From Rhodococcus koreensis (GTDB taxonomy: Bacteria > Actinomycetota > Actinomycetes > Mycobacteriales > Mycobacteriaceae): a stretch of 64,000 bases of DNA. Made by a program: the position numbers and the translations under genes. The notes beneath the pieces are model-generated. The model was not told where the DNA came from and ran no database searches. It saw only the letters and a program-made list of their open reading frames with translations. Location of the stretch: contig NZ_FNSV01000005.1 of NCBI RefSeq assembly GCF_900105905.1, forward strand, positions 7,626,001-7,690,000. Direction: 5' to 3'. This document shows positions 34,873 through 44,247 of the stretch, in pieces (positions within the stretch are counted from its first letter, which is position 1; each line of letters opens with the position of its first letter).

Positions 34873-36296
34873 TGGAGTACCTGGTCAACGTGTTGTACAT
34901 CGTGGCGTTCGCGATGTTCATCTACGGTCTGATGGGTCTGACCGGCCCGAAGACCGCGGTCCGCGGTAACCAGATCGCCGCGGTCGGTATGGGTGTCGCC
35001 GTGGTCGCCACCCTGATCGCGATCCGGGACACCTCCAACTGGGTGCTGATCGTGTCCGGTCTGGTGATCGGTGTGGTGTTGGGTGTGCCGCCGGCGCTCA
35101 AGACGAAGATGACCGCGATGCCGCAGCTGGTCGCGTTGTTCAACGGTGTCGGTGGCGGCACCGTCGCGCTGATCGCCTATGCGGAGTTCCTGGACTCGGA
35201 CGGGTTCACCGCCTTCGCGCACGGTGAGTCGCCGACGGTGCACATCGTCATCGCGTCACTGTTCGCGGCGATCATCGGGTCGATCTCCTTCTGGGGTTCG
35301 GTGATCGCGTTCCTCAAGCTGCAGGAAACGCTGCCGGGCCGGCCGATCGGCATCGGCAAGCTGCAGCAGCCGCTCAATGCGGTGCTGCTGATCGGGGCCG
35401 TCGCGTTGGCGGTGGCCATCGGGGTCAAGGCCATCGACCCGACCGGTCCGACGTCGCAGTGGTGGATCGTCGGTGTCCTGGTGCTGGCGGCGGTGTTGGG
35501 GTTGATGGTGGTGCTGCCGATCGGCGGCGCCGACATGCCCGTCGTCATCTCCCTGCTCAACGCGCTCACCGGTCTGTCCGCCGCGGCCGCCGGTCTCGCG
35601 CTGAACAATCAGGCGATGATCGTGGCCGGCATGATCGTCGGGGCGTCGGGTTCGATCCTGACGAACCTGATGGCGAAGGCGATGAACCGGTCCATCCCGG
35701 CGATCGTGGCCGGTGGGTTCGGTGGCGGCGGCGTCGCGGCGGCGGTCGGGGACGGGACCGCGAAGACGGCGAAGTCCACCTCGGCGGCGGATGCGGCGAT
35801 CCAGATGGCGTACGCCAACCAGGTCATCGTCGTCCCCGGCTACGGGTTGGCGGTGGCGCAGGCCCAGCACGCGGTCAAGGACATGGCCAAGATGCTCGAG
35901 TCGAAGGGCGTGGAGGTCAAGTACGCGATCCACCCGGTCGCGGGCCGGATGCCCGGGCACATGAACGTGCTGCTCGCCGAGGCCGACGTCGAGTACGACG
36001 CGATGAAGGAAATGGACGACATCAACGACGAGTTCTCGCGGACCGATGTCACCCTGGTGATCGGCGCGAACGATGTCACCAACCCGGCCGCCCGCAATGA
36101 TCCGTCCAGCCCGATCCACGGGATGCCCATCCTGAACGTGGATCAGTCGAAGTCGGTGATCGTGCTGAAGCGGTCGATGAACTCCGGCTTCGCCGGCATC
36201 GACAACCCGCTGTTCTTCGCCGACACCACCTCGATGCTCTTCGGGGATGCGAAGAAGTCGGTCTCCGAGGTCACCGAGGAACTCAAAGCCCTCTAG
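34872..36296 (+). CDS. pntB: NAD(P) transhydrogenase, subunit beta
   Basis: A 474-residue subunit. Residues about 1-270 form the rest of the membrane channel (dII). The C-terminal NADP-binding domain (dIII, about 290-474) has VVPGYGLAVAQAQHAV, IHPVAGRMPGHMNVLLAEA, GANDVTNPAARNDPSSPI and VLKRSMNSGFAG. Length and order are complete. A strong family hairpin ends the operon 13 bases later. Confidence 0.95.
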   Translation: MEYLVNVLYIVAFAMFIYGLMGLTGPKTAVRGNQIAAVGMGVAVVATLIAIRDTSNWVLIVSGLVIGVVLGVPPALKTKMTAMPQLVALFNGVGGGTVALIAYAEFLDSDGFTAFAHGESPTVHIVIASLFAAIIGSISFWGSVIAFLKLQETLPGRPIGIGKLQQPLNAVLLIGAVALAVAIGVKAIDPTGPTSQWWIVGVLVLAAVLGLMVVLPIGGADMPVVISLLNALTGLSAAAAGLALNNQAMIVAGMIVGASGSILTNLMAKAMNRSIPAIVAGGFGGGGVAAAVGDGTAKTAKSTSAADAAIQMAYANQVIVVPGYGLAVAQAQHAVKDMAKMLESKGVEVKYAIHPVAGRMPGHMNVLLAEADVEYDAMKEMDDINDEFSRTDVTLVIGANDVTNPAARNDPSSPIHGMPILNVDQSKSVIVLKRSMNSGFAGIDNPLFFADTTSMLFGDAKKSVSEVTEELKAL

Positions 36297-36309
36297 GCCC
36301 TCCGGGCCC

Positions 36310-36349
36310 GTGCGCCTTTTTGGTAGCTCCCGCTACCAGAAAGGCGCAC
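36310..36349 (+). terminator. 18-bp hairpin, GTGCGCCTTT family (copy 2)
   Basis: Arms GTGCGCCTTTTTGGTAGC and GCTACCAGAAAGGCGCAC pair at 17 of 18 positions around TCCC. It lies 13 bases after pntB and before the convergent PAP2-like gene, so it can serve both strands. The right arm is identical to the hairpin at 7326-7365. Confidence 0.7.
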
Positions 36350-36364
36350 GGGCGGCGAAGCCGC

Positions 36365-36997
36365 CTACAGCCGGAGACTGCCGCGGTGCCGCGAGAAGGC
36401 GATGGCCGCGGTGTCGGGCCGGCGCTCTTCGCGCTCGGCCGCGACGGGGGAGTACAGCATCAGGGTGGACGCCAGCGCCCACCAGATCGCGAAGATGATC
36501 AGACTGGCCGCGAGGCCGAAGATGCCGGTGGACTCGACGAGCGCAGCGGCCCCCGCGACACCGAGGACGACGGCGAAACCCAGGCCCGCGATGACGGGCC
36601 GGAACCGGGGCGCCGACACCAGCAGCGCCGAACCGTACAGGGCGGTGACGGCGACGACGTGCCCGCTCGGCAGCAGCACGGACGGCGCATCCGATTCCCA
36701 GGCCCGCACGGCGGCGCTGGTGAGATTCGCGCCGATACAGAGCAGCAGTACCGCGCCCATGCCGTACGAGAGTTTTCGCATCGCCGCGACGATGGCGAGA
36801 ACGACGGCCGCTGCGAGGACCGTCGTGACGTCGATCGCCTGGATCACGGGTTCGGCGACGGGTCGGAGTGCCTCCGGGAGGACGAGACCCGACGATTCGG
36901 GGCGGATGAGGTACAGCGCGCACAGTGCCACCACACCCGCCGCGGCGAAGGCGAGGCGACGAACACTGCGACGAAGCCTGCTAGTCGATTCGGTCAC
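36365..36997 (-). CDS. PAP2-like membrane protein
   Basis: A 210-residue protein with about six hydrophobic segments. The PSGHVVAVTALYG block matches the second motif (PSGH) of PAP2 phosphatases. The first motif (KxxxxxxRP) was not clear, so activity on lipid or isoprenoid phosphates is uncertain. The GTG at 36997 gives a normal basic start (MTESTSRLRRSVRRL); an ATG at 37033 would add a twelve-residue tail. It diverges from the multicopper oxidase gene. Confidence 0.55.
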   Translation of the reverse strand: MTESTSRLRRSVRRLAFAAAGVVALCALYLIRPESSGLVLPEALRPVAEPVIQAIDVTTVLAAAVVLAIVAAMRKLSYGMGAVLLLCIGANLTSAAVRAWESDAPSVLLPSGHVVAVTALYGSALLVSAPRFRPVIAGLGFAVVLGVAGAAALVESTGIFGLAASLIIFAIWWALASTLMLYSPVAAEREERRPDTAAIAFSRHRGSLRL

Positions 36998-37180
36998 GAC
37001 ACACAGTGTGCCAACCGACGCTGAGTGATCCATGAGCGGCCGCTGTGAGGTCGGTGAATGGTCGTCGTCGTGCGACGAGCGCGCGTCCGGATCTCGGGTG
37101 GGTGCCGCACCCGTCGGAGTAACGTCGTCGTCGACCGATCTCGAATCGTCTTTCCGCGTGACACGCACGAAGTGACCGAT

Positions 37181-38956
37181 ATGAGTGGACGGATCTCGCG
37201 CCGATCGTTCCTGCGGGCGGTGGCGCTGGGCGGTGGGCTGGGCGCGGTGTCGGCCGGTTCGGCGAGCGCGTTCCCTTTCGACATCGATCCGCTGCGACCG
37301 TTGATGTTCTCGTCGCCGCCGATCCAGCCGTATCGTGATCGGCTGCCGATCCTGCCGACGACGTCCGGGACGAGCGTCGACGTGCAGGCGAGCAGCACGC
37401 TGCATCAGTTCCACGCCGACCTGGCGCCCTCGCCGGCGTTGGCATACAGCGGCGCGGACTATCTCGGCGCGACGATCGAGGCGCACGTCGATCAGCCGAC
37501 GATGATGGCGTTCCGGAACGCCGTCACCGTCCACCCGTTCGCGGTCGACTTCGACACGTCGCTGCACGGGCTGAGCGAACGGGACCGCACCCAGGTGCCC
37601 ACAGCGACGCATCTGCACGGCGGGGTGAACCCGCCCCAGTTCGACGGGCACCCGGAGCAGGTGTTCCGGCCGGGCGAGGAGTACCTGCACCATCTTCCGA
37701 ACCGGCAGGACGCGGCCGGACTCTGGTACCACGACCACGCCATGGGGGTGACGAGGCTCAACATCTACGCGGGCCTGGTCGGGCTGTACCTGCTGCGGGA
37801 CGACTTCGACACCGGACGCGCCGACAATCCGCTGGGTCTGCCTGCGGGGGAGTTCGAGGTGCCGCTCGTGCTGCAGGAGAAGATGTTCACCGCCGACGGC
37901 AGGCAGCGGATCCGTTCGACGCCCACCGTGCCGCAGGGGAGTTGGGAAGGGGGCGCGGTCGGCGACGTCGGGGTCGTGAACGGCAAGGTGTGGCCGGAAC
38001 TCGACGTGGCCCGCGGCCTGTACCGATTGCGACTGGTCAACGCGGGTTCGCTGAGCGTGTGGAATCTGTATTTCGGCAACCGCATGCCGTTCTGGGTCAT
38101 CGGCGGCGACAACGGGTTGCTCGACGCCCCGGTCGCGGTGACGCGGGTGCGGTTGAGCCCGGCCGAGCGGGTCGACCTGCTCGTCGATTTCGGCGCGCTG
38201 GAACCGGGGTCGACGGTGGAACTCTGCAACGACGAGCCACCGCCGTTCCAGGCCGCGCTGATCGGCGAGCGCACGATGCCGAGGTTCTGCCGGTTCCGGG
38301 TGGGCACGGCCCGCGGATACTCCGGCGCGCCGCCTGCGACGTTGCGCGGGGGACCCGGGCAGCCGGAGTTGCTGCCGCCGATCCCGCGACCTCAGGTCTT
38401 CCGGGACGTCACCCTCAGCCAGCCGAGCGACGTGCGCCTGCCGCCGTCGATCATGTCCCTGAACAACCTCCGGTATTCGACCGAGGACATCGAGTTGCCG
38501 CGCCAGGGGACGGTGGAGCAGTGGAACATCGTCAACGCGACCAACGATCCGCATCCCGTGCATCTTCATCTCGCGAACTTCCGGGTGCTGGGGCGTCAAG
38601 TCATCGAGACGCTGCGTCTCGCGTTCGCCGCCCCGCAGCCGCCGCTCGGAATCCGGTGGACGCCATCCGCCGACGCGTTCACCATCTCGCCGCTCCTTCC
38701 CGCGGAACCGTGGGAGCGGGGATTCAAGGACACGGTGCTGGCGAACGCCAATTCTGTCACCAGGATCGTCGTTCGGTTCCCGACCGCGGAGTCGCTGGGC
38801 TTCGATCCTGATGCCGTGTTCGGGCACGGGGCACACGACGCCCACGGGCACGGCCCCGGTGGAGTTCCGCGATCACTGCAGGGTTACGTGTGGCACTGTC
38901 ACATCCTCGATCACGAGGATCACGAGATGATGCTCAGGTACCGCACTGTCGCCTGA
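37181..38956 (+). CDS. Tat-exported multicopper oxidase
   Basis: A 591-residue laccase-like enzyme of the bilirubin oxidase/phenoxazinone synthase/CotA branch. A twin-arginine signal (SRRSFLR, 6-12) precedes a hydrophobic stretch ending in GSASA. Copper ligands are HLHGG (His144, 146), WYHDHAMG (His184, 186), HPVHLH (His458, 461, 463) and HCHILDHEDHEMM (His572, 574, 578; axial Met 583). All four motifs are intact. It would oxidise phenols, metals or bilirubin-like compounds outside the membrane. The ATG at 37181 has only a weak ribosome-binding site; a GTG at 37172 would add three residues. Confidence 0.92.
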   Translation: MSGRISRRSFLRAVALGGGLGAVSAGSASAFPFDIDPLRPLMFSSPPIQPYRDRLPILPTTSGTSVDVQASSTLHQFHADLAPSPALAYSGADYLGATIEAHVDQPTMMAFRNAVTVHPFAVDFDTSLHGLSERDRTQVPTATHLHGGVNPPQFDGHPEQVFRPGEEYLHHLPNRQDAAGLWYHDHAMGVTRLNIYAGLVGLYLLRDDFDTGRADNPLGLPAGEFEVPLVLQEKMFTADGRQRIRSTPTVPQGSWEGGAVGDVGVVNGKVWPELDVARGLYRLRLVNAGSLSVWNLYFGNRMPFWVIGGDNGLLDAPVAVTRVRLSPAERVDLLVDFGALEPGSTVELCNDEPPPFQAALIGERTMPRFCRFRVGTARGYSGAPPATLRGGPGQPELLPPIPRPQVFRDVTLSQPSDVRLPPSIMSLNNLRYSTEDIELPRQGTVEQWNIVNATNDPHPVHLHLANFRVLGRQVIETLRLAFAAPQPPLGIRWTPSADAFTISPLLPAEPWERGFKDTVLANANSVTRIVVRFPTAESLGFDPDAVFGHGAHDAHGHGPGGVPRSLQGYVWHCHILDHEDHEMMLRYRTVA

Positions 38957-38959
38957 GGT

Positions 38960-40150
38960 TCAGGTGCGCCGGACCGCCCCCGCGAACGTGGCGGCCACCA
39001 GCACACAAACCAGTGGCACCACCATCGCGACGGTCAGGGGAACCACCTGGGTGATCCAGCCGATGGTGGCCGGTCCGGCGAGAAATCCGACATACCCCAG
39101 CCCGACCACGCGGGACATGTTGGTGCCGGCGGAACCCGCGCCGAGGTTGCCCGCGGCGGTGAAGATCTGCGGGACGCAGCCCGACAGTCCCAGGCCGAAC
39201 AGCGCCCAGCCGAGGATCGTGAGCGGGAGCAGCGCCGAGACGAGGACGAGCAGCATGCCGAGCGCGGCGATCAGGGTGCCGTAGCGGACGACGGCGACGG
39301 GGCCGAGCGCGGCGCTCACGCGGTCTGCCGTGAACCGGCCCACCGTCATCATCACCGAGAAGGCGCCGAACGCGAGGGCGGCGACGGAATCCGACGTTCC
39401 GAGGTGTTCCTTGACCTGCAGGGTGCTCCAGTCGTTCGCGACACCCTCCGACAGCATGAGGACGAAGGCGATGCCGCCGAGCGCGAGCACCCGCGCGGAC
39501 AGTCGGCCGTGGGCCTTCTCGGCGGGTGCCGGGTTGTGCCGCGAGCGGGGACGGTCCACCATCAGCCGGCGGGAGCCCACGGCGACGGTGACGACCCCGA
39601 TGCCGCCGGCGACCAGCAGCGCCGTCAGGGGCGCCCATCCGGCGGCGAGCGTCGCCGCGCCGAGCAGGGACCCCGCCACCCCGCCGACGGAGAACAGGGC
39701 ATGGAACGCCGACATGATCGGCCGTCGATACCGCTGCTCGACTTCGACGGCCTGGGAGTTCATCGACACGTCCAGTGCGCCGTTGGCGAAGCCGAACACG
39801 AGCAGGGTGAGACCGAGTTGCCAGGCAGTGGACGCCAGCCCCGGACCCACGGTGGCGACCGCCAGCGCGAGTCCGGCGACGATCACCATCCGCCTGCTGC
39901 CGAACCGGTCGGCCAGGGGGCCGCTGACCTGCATGCCGCCGATCGCGCCGACCGCCAGCAGGAGCAGCAGCGAACCCAGCGTGGAGTGGCTGATGCCGGT
40001 CCGGTTTTCGATCGCCGGGATGTGCACGACCCACATGCCCAGCAGGAACCCGTTGATCCCGAAGATCCCGAACGTTCCCGCCCTGGCCCGGCGGAGTGGC
40101 TCCGCCGCCGGCACACGCTTGTCGACCGGGGATGCTCGGGAAGTGCTCAC
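38960..40150 (-). CDS. MFS transporter, YbjJ-like
   Basis: A 396-residue, 12-helix protein. LLGMWVVHIPAIENRTG and GFANGALDVSMNSQAVEVE are typical of the YbjJ/FucP-like MFS group. It converges on the multicopper oxidase gene with a 3-base gap and follows the E2 gene upstream on the same strand after 19 bases, so it might be at the end of the bkd transcript. Substrate unknown. Confidence 0.78.
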   Translation of the reverse strand: MSTSRASPVDKRVPAAEPLRRARAGTFGIFGINGFLLGMWVVHIPAIENRTGISHSTLGSLLLLLAVGAIGGMQVSGPLADRFGSRRMVIVAGLALAVATVGPGLASTAWQLGLTLLVFGFANGALDVSMNSQAVEVEQRYRRPIMSAFHALFSVGGVAGSLLGAATLAAGWAPLTALLVAGGIGVVTVAVGSRRLMVDRPRSRHNPAPAEKAHGRLSARVLALGGIAFVLMLSEGVANDWSTLQVKEHLGTSDSVAALAFGAFSVMMTVGRFTADRVSAALGPVAVVRYGTLIAALGMLLVLVSALLPLTILGWALFGLGLSGCVPQIFTAAGNLGAGSAGTNMSRVVGLGYVGFLAGPATIGWITQVVPLTVAMVVPLVCVLVAATFAGAVRRT

Positions 40151-40169
40151 CGACCAAACGTACCGAGGA

Positions 40170-41414
40170 TCAGAGGTGCGCGAGCAGTGAGGCGGGATCG
40201 TGCAGCATGGCCGCGACGGAGGACAGGAACCTCGACCCCTCCTCGCCGTCGACCACCCGGTGATCGAACGACACGCTCAACGTGGTGACCCACCGGACCG
40301 CGAGTTCGTCCTCGTGTACCCACGGTCGCTTGCCGACGCTGCCGAGGCACAGGATGGCCGCCTCGCCGGGGTTGAGGATGGGTGTGCCCGCGTCGACACC
40401 GAACACCCCGACGTTGGTGATCGACACCGTGCCGCCGGTCAACTGCGCGGGATCGGCCTTGCCGCTGCGTGCGGTCGCGGTCAGTTCGGTGATCGCGCGG
40501 CACAATTCGACCAGGCTCAGCGACTGCGCCTCCTTGATGTTGGGGACCACCAGACCGCGGGGTGTGGCCGCGGCGATACCGAGATTGACGTAGTGCTTGG
40601 TGACGATCTCCTGGTTCTCCTCGTCCCACGAGGCGTTGAGGCTCGGGTTCGCCCGCAACGCGACGATCATCGCCTTCGCGACCAGGCTCAGCGGTGTCAC
40701 CGACAGTCCCTCGAATTCGGGGAGGGCCCGCAGACGCTCGAGCAGTTCCACCGAGCGCGTCACGTCGACGGTCACGAATTCGGTGACGTGCGGGGCCGTG
40801 AACGCGCTGCGGACCATCGCCGCCGCCGTCTGCTTGCGGACACCGCGGATCGGGGTGCGGGTCTCGCGCTGCAGCGAGTCGGACGGCTCCGAAGGCTCCG
40901 GCTGCACGGATTGCGCGGCGTGGGATTCCACGTCGTTCCTGGTGACGGCGCCGGACGGTCCCGTTCCCGTGACGACCGCGAGGTCGATCCCGCGTTCACG
41001 GGCCGCGAGCCGGGCGCCCGGCGACGCGTCGGGGCGCCTGTGGTCCGGGCGGGCAGACTCCGGGCGGGCAGTCTCCGGGCCGACGGATCGCCGCCGGGCA
41101 CGCTTGCTCTCGGCGGCGGCTTCGGGCCCGTACCCCACCAGGACGGGTGTGCGCACGGGAGCCTCCTCGATGGCCGCATCCGTCGCGATCCGGATGATCG
41201 GTGTCCCCACCGGCACCGTCGCGCCCGGGGCGACCAGCAGTTCCTCCACGACACCCGGGTACGGCGAGGGCAACTCGACGAGCGCCTTCGCCGTCTCGAC
41301 TTCGCCGATCACCTGATTGAGTTCGATCGTCTGGCCCACCTCGACGGCCCAGGAGACCAGTTCGGCCTCCGTCAGTCCCTCACCGAGATCGGGTAGGCGG
41401 AATTCCTGTGCCAA
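40170..41414 (-). CDS. bkdC: branched-chain 2-oxoacid dehydrogenase E2 (dihydrolipoyl acyltransferase)
   Basis: A 414-residue E2 component with one lipoyl domain (1-77; lipoyl-Lys43 in ETAKALVE), a linker, a peripheral subunit-binding domain (about 126-165, RLAARERGIDL) and a catalytic core ending SFDHRVVDGEEG with His385 and Asp389. It transfers the acyl group made by E1 to CoA, feeding branched-chain fatty acid synthesis or amino acid breakdown. It follows E1beta by 30 bases. The E3 subunit is not in the window and is presumably shared. Confidence 0.92.
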   Translation of the reverse strand: MAQEFRLPDLGEGLTEAELVSWAVEVGQTIELNQVIGEVETAKALVELPSPYPGVVEELLVAPGATVPVGTPIIRIATDAAIEEAPVRTPVLVGYGPEAAAESKRARRRSVGPETARPESARPDHRRPDASPGARLAARERGIDLAVVTGTGPSGAVTRNDVESHAAQSVQPEPSEPSDSLQRETRTPIRGVRKQTAAAMVRSAFTAPHVTEFVTVDVTRSVELLERLRALPEFEGLSVTPLSLVAKAMIVALRANPSLNASWDEENQEIVTKHYVNLGIAAATPRGLVVPNIKEAQSLSLVELCRAITELTATARSGKADPAQLTGGTVSITNVGVFGVDAGTPILNPGEAAILCLGSVGKRPWVHEDELAVRWVTTLSVSFDHRVVDGEEGSRFLSSVAAMLHDPASLLAHL

Positions 41415-41444
41415 CGGACAACTCCTCTCCTCCGGTGAGTGCGA

Positions 41445-42428
41445 TCAGGCCGCGAGACTGCGATCGACGGCGTCGAGCAGGCGGTCGGCGTCCGGCAGAT
41501 GATGCCGTTCCAGCTTCGACGGGGGATACGGGACGTCGAATCCGCCGACCCGCAGGACCGGAGCGTCCAGTTGGTAGAAGCACCGCTCGGAGATGCGGGC
41601 CGCGATCTCCGCACCCAGCCCGAGGAATGTCGACGCCTCGTGCGCGATGACGAGTCTCCCGGTCTTGCGAACCGATTCCTCGACGGTGTCGAAGTCGATC
41701 GGGGAGAGGGAGCGCAGGTCGATCACCTCGAGGGAGTGCCCCTCGTCGGCGGCGATCGACGCGGCCGACAGGGCCGTCGGCACGACGGAGCCGTACGCGA
41801 CGATGGTGGCATCCGTGCCCGCCCGGACCACCCGGGCCCGATGCAGCGGCAGGTCCGATTCGGCGTCCACGTCGAACTCGGCCTTGTCCCAGTACCGCCG
41901 CTTCGGTTCGAAGAACACCACCGGATCGTCCGCCGCGACGGACTGCTGAATCATGTGGAACGCGTCCGCCGGGTTGCTGGGGGTGACCACGCGGAGTCCG
42001 GCGGTGTGGACGAAGTACGCCTCCGGCGACTCCGAATGGTGCTCGACTGCGCCGATGCCGCCGCCGTACGGGATCCGGATCGTCAGGGGCGCGGTGACCC
42101 GGCCCTGCGTGCGGTAGTGAATCTTGGCGACCTGCGACACGATCTGGTCGAACGCAGGGTAGACGAATCCGTCGAACTGGATCTCGCAGACCGGCCGGTA
42201 GCCGCGCAGCGCCATCCCGAACGCGGCACCGACGATCCCCGATTCGGCGAGCGGGGTGTCGATGACCCGGTTGTCGCCGAAGTCCTTCTGCAGAGTGTCG
42301 GTGACGCGGAAGACCCCGCCGAGGCGTCCGACGTCCTCGCCCATGATCACGACCTTCCGGTCGTGTTCGAGAGCGCGCCGCAGACCGGCGTTGAGTGCGG
42401 CGCCGAGCGACAGCGTGGTGGTGGTCAT
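41445..42428 (-). CDS. bkdB: branched-chain 2-oxoacid dehydrogenase E1 beta
   Basis: A 327-residue transketolase-like subunit. VVIMGEDVGRLGGVFRVT, DTPLAESGIVGAAFGMALRG, and RIPYGGGIGAVEHHSES are the conserved cofactor and interface blocks of E1 beta. Its ATG overlaps the E1 alpha stop (ATGA), as expected for a fixed-ratio complex. It decarboxylates 2-oxoisovalerate-type acids together with E1 alpha. Confidence 0.92.
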   Translation of the reverse strand: MTTTTLSLGAALNAGLRRALEHDRKVVIMGEDVGRLGGVFRVTDTLQKDFGDNRVIDTPLAESGIVGAAFGMALRGYRPVCEIQFDGFVYPAFDQIVSQVAKIHYRTQGRVTAPLTIRIPYGGGIGAVEHHSESPEAYFVHTAGLRVVTPSNPADAFHMIQQSVAADDPVVFFEPKRRYWDKAEFDVDAESDLPLHRARVVRAGTDATIVAYGSVVPTALSAASIAADEGHSLEVIDLRSLSPIDFDTVEESVRKTGRLVIAHEASTFLGLGAEIAARISERCFYQLDAPVLRVGGFDVPYPPSKLERHHLPDADRLLDAVDRSLAA

Positions 42429-43522
42429 GACAGTGCCTCCTCGATGCCGGCGAAGCCTGCGAGGTACGCGGCGTACTGCTCGCGTTCCTCGTCGATGAGC
42501 GGGTGGTCGGTGGAATAGACGTGGTCGAACAGATCGAGCGGCGCGGGGTCGGGCGCCTCGACGGTCCCCGAGCGCAGTCGCGCGGCAACGGCGTCGGCGG
42601 TGGCCTGCACCCGGGCGAGGAAGTCGTCGCCCAGCAGTCCCTCCCGGTCGAGGAGTCGCCTCATCCGGTCGATGGGGTCGCGGGCCTTCCAGATCTCCGT
42701 CTCGGCCGCCGCCCGGTACCGGGTGGGGTCGTCCGACGTGGTGTGGGGGCCCATTCGGTACGTGATGGCCTCGATGAACGTCGGTCCACTGCCTTCGCGG
42801 GCGCGTTGGGTGGCCTGACGGGTGACCGCCAGGACCGCGAGAACGTCGTTGCCGTCCACCCGGAGGGCGGGCATGCCGTAACCGGCGGCGCGCTGCGCGA
42901 TGGGGACGGGACTCTGCAGGTGGACCGGTTCGCTGATCGCGAACTGGTTGTTCTGGCAGAAGAATACGACCGGTGCGTTGAAACTCATCGAGAAGCCGAG
43001 GGCCTCCGCGAGGTCGCCCTGACTGGTGGCGCCGTCGCCGAAGTAGGCGATCGTCGCGATCTCCGCACCGTCGAGGTGGGCGCCCATGGCGTACCCGGTG
43101 GCGTGCAGCCCCTGCGAGCCGACGACGATCGCCGGATTCGTCACGTTCACGGAACTCGGATCCCAGGCGGAATGCGCGCATCCCCGCCACATGCGGGTCA
43201 TCACACCCGGGTCCACGCCCCGGCAGTAGGCGACGGCATGTTCGCGGTAGCTGATGAACGCGTAGTCGTCGGGACGGAGGGCGCGGGCGGAGCCGACCTG
43301 GGCGGCTTCCTGACCGAGCAGCGGGGCCCAGAGTCCCAGTTCACCCTGGCGTTGCAGAGCGACCGCCTCGACATCCATCCGACGCGCGACGACGAGGTCC
43401 TCGTACAGGTCGCGCAGTTGGTCGGGTCCGATGTCGCGGACGAGGCTCGTGTAGTCGGGTCTGAAGACCCGTCGGCCGTCCGGCTGGATGAGCTGGACCG
43501 GATAGGCAATCTTGTCGACCAT
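42425..43522 (-). CDS. bkdA: branched-chain 2-oxoacid dehydrogenase E1 alpha
   Basis: A 365-residue TPP enzyme. The thiamin-binding motif GDGATSQGDLAEALG ending in NNQ, and the SYREH and GSQGLHATGYAMGAHLDGAE blocks are as in E1 alpha of pyruvate/branched-chain dehydrogenases. RMDVEAVALQRQGEL near the N-terminus favours the branched-chain type. I take the ATG at 43522, since GAGGTG lies seven bases upstream, over a GTG at 43531. It is the first gene of the operon. A palindrome 63 bases upstream may be its operator. Confidence 0.92.
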   Translation of the reverse strand: MVDKIAYPVQLIQPDGRRVFRPDYTSLVRDIGPDQLRDLYEDLVVARRMDVEAVALQRQGELGLWAPLLGQEAAQVGSARALRPDDYAFISYREHAVAYCRGVDPGVMTRMWRGCAHSAWDPSSVNVTNPAIVVGSQGLHATGYAMGAHLDGAEIATIAYFGDGATSQGDLAEALGFSMSFNAPVVFFCQNNQFAISEPVHLQSPVPIAQRAAGYGMPALRVDGNDVLAVLAVTRQATQRAREGSGPTFIEAITYRMGPHTTSDDPTRYRAAAETEIWKARDPIDRMRRLLDREGLLGDDFLARVQATADAVAARLRSGTVEAPDPAPLDLFDHVYSTDHPLIDEEREQYAAYLAGFAGIEEALS

Positions 43523-43584
43523 CGGGGTCACCTCGTGTTGTCGAGTCCGTGAACCTTGTGGGTTCGTCGGAGACGGGTACTGCG

Positions 43585-43604
43585 GTAGGACGGGTGTGTC
43601 CTAC
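43585..43604. promoter_or_regulatory. candidate operator upstream of the bkd operon
   Basis: GTAGGAC and GTCCTAC are perfect 7-bp inverted repeats separated by six bases, 63-82 bases before the E1 alpha ATG. Spacing suits a dimeric repressor. No regulator gene (such as the Lrp-type BkdR) is adjacent. Confidence 0.35.
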
Positions 43605-43763
43605 TTCACAGCATCCACGGGAACGCGAAGTGCGCAAGTGGCACCGGCGACGTCGAGCAGAATGCCCAGTTTCGGGGGTGCGATGGGTGTCATGCTGCGT
43701 CTAATGACCAATGCAAACGCCACCGACGCATGGTTGTCGCTGCAATTGTCCGAAACGTCCGGA

Positions 43764-44132
43764 TCACCCCGCGAACACGAACCCGATCGAGGCGAGGACG
43801 GCGAGCACTGTGAGGTAGACCGCGGGCATCGCGACGGCCCGGGTATCGGGATTGCCGTAATCGCCGTGTCTGGCGTGAAACGCGATAGCGCACAAGAGGA
43901 GAATCAGCAGCGCCACCGTCGCGATCACGCCCAGCGGAGTCCAGTAGAGGCCGACGAGGACGCCGATACCGCCGGCGAGTTCCGCCACGCCGATCAGCCG
44001 CACCTGCTGCCCGCTCAGGCCCCGGGCCTGCAACCCCGTCCACGCGGTTCCCTTCAGTCTCAGCTTGGGAATGCTCACGGCGACGGCACTCACGGCGAGG
44101 AGCACGCCACACACGATGAGGAAAACTTCCAC
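43764..44132 (-). CDS. DoxX-like membrane protein
   Basis: A 122-residue protein with four membrane segments. GWTGLQARGLSG-like loop and VGVAELAGGIGVLVGLYW fit the DoxX/SURF4-like family. Function is poorly known; some members join redox or thiosulfate-oxidising complexes. It is a single-gene unit transcribed toward the bkd operon. Confidence 0.75.
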   Translation of the reverse strand: MEVFLIVCGVLLAVSAVAVSIPKLRLKGTAWTGLQARGLSGQQVRLIGVAELAGGIGVLVGLYWTPLGVIATVALLILLLCAIAFHARHGDYGNPDTRAVAMPAVYLTVLAVLASIGFVFAG

Positions 44133-44247
44133 GTCCGTCCCTCCAGTTCCGGCCGATTCGGCCTCACTGTTGCCACCCTAGGGCCGCGACCTGCGGTGCG
44201 GACCGGTTCCCTCCGCATCGGGCTTCCGAGCGGTTAGCATCGAGCGC

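Noticed and set aside
36365..38851. Leftward open frame of 828 codons opposite the multicopper oxidase gene
   Set aside because: Only its 3' end (36365-36997) is a real membrane protein. The rest is Arg/Gln-rich and lies antisense to a gene with all four copper motifs, so it is a high-GC shadow frame.
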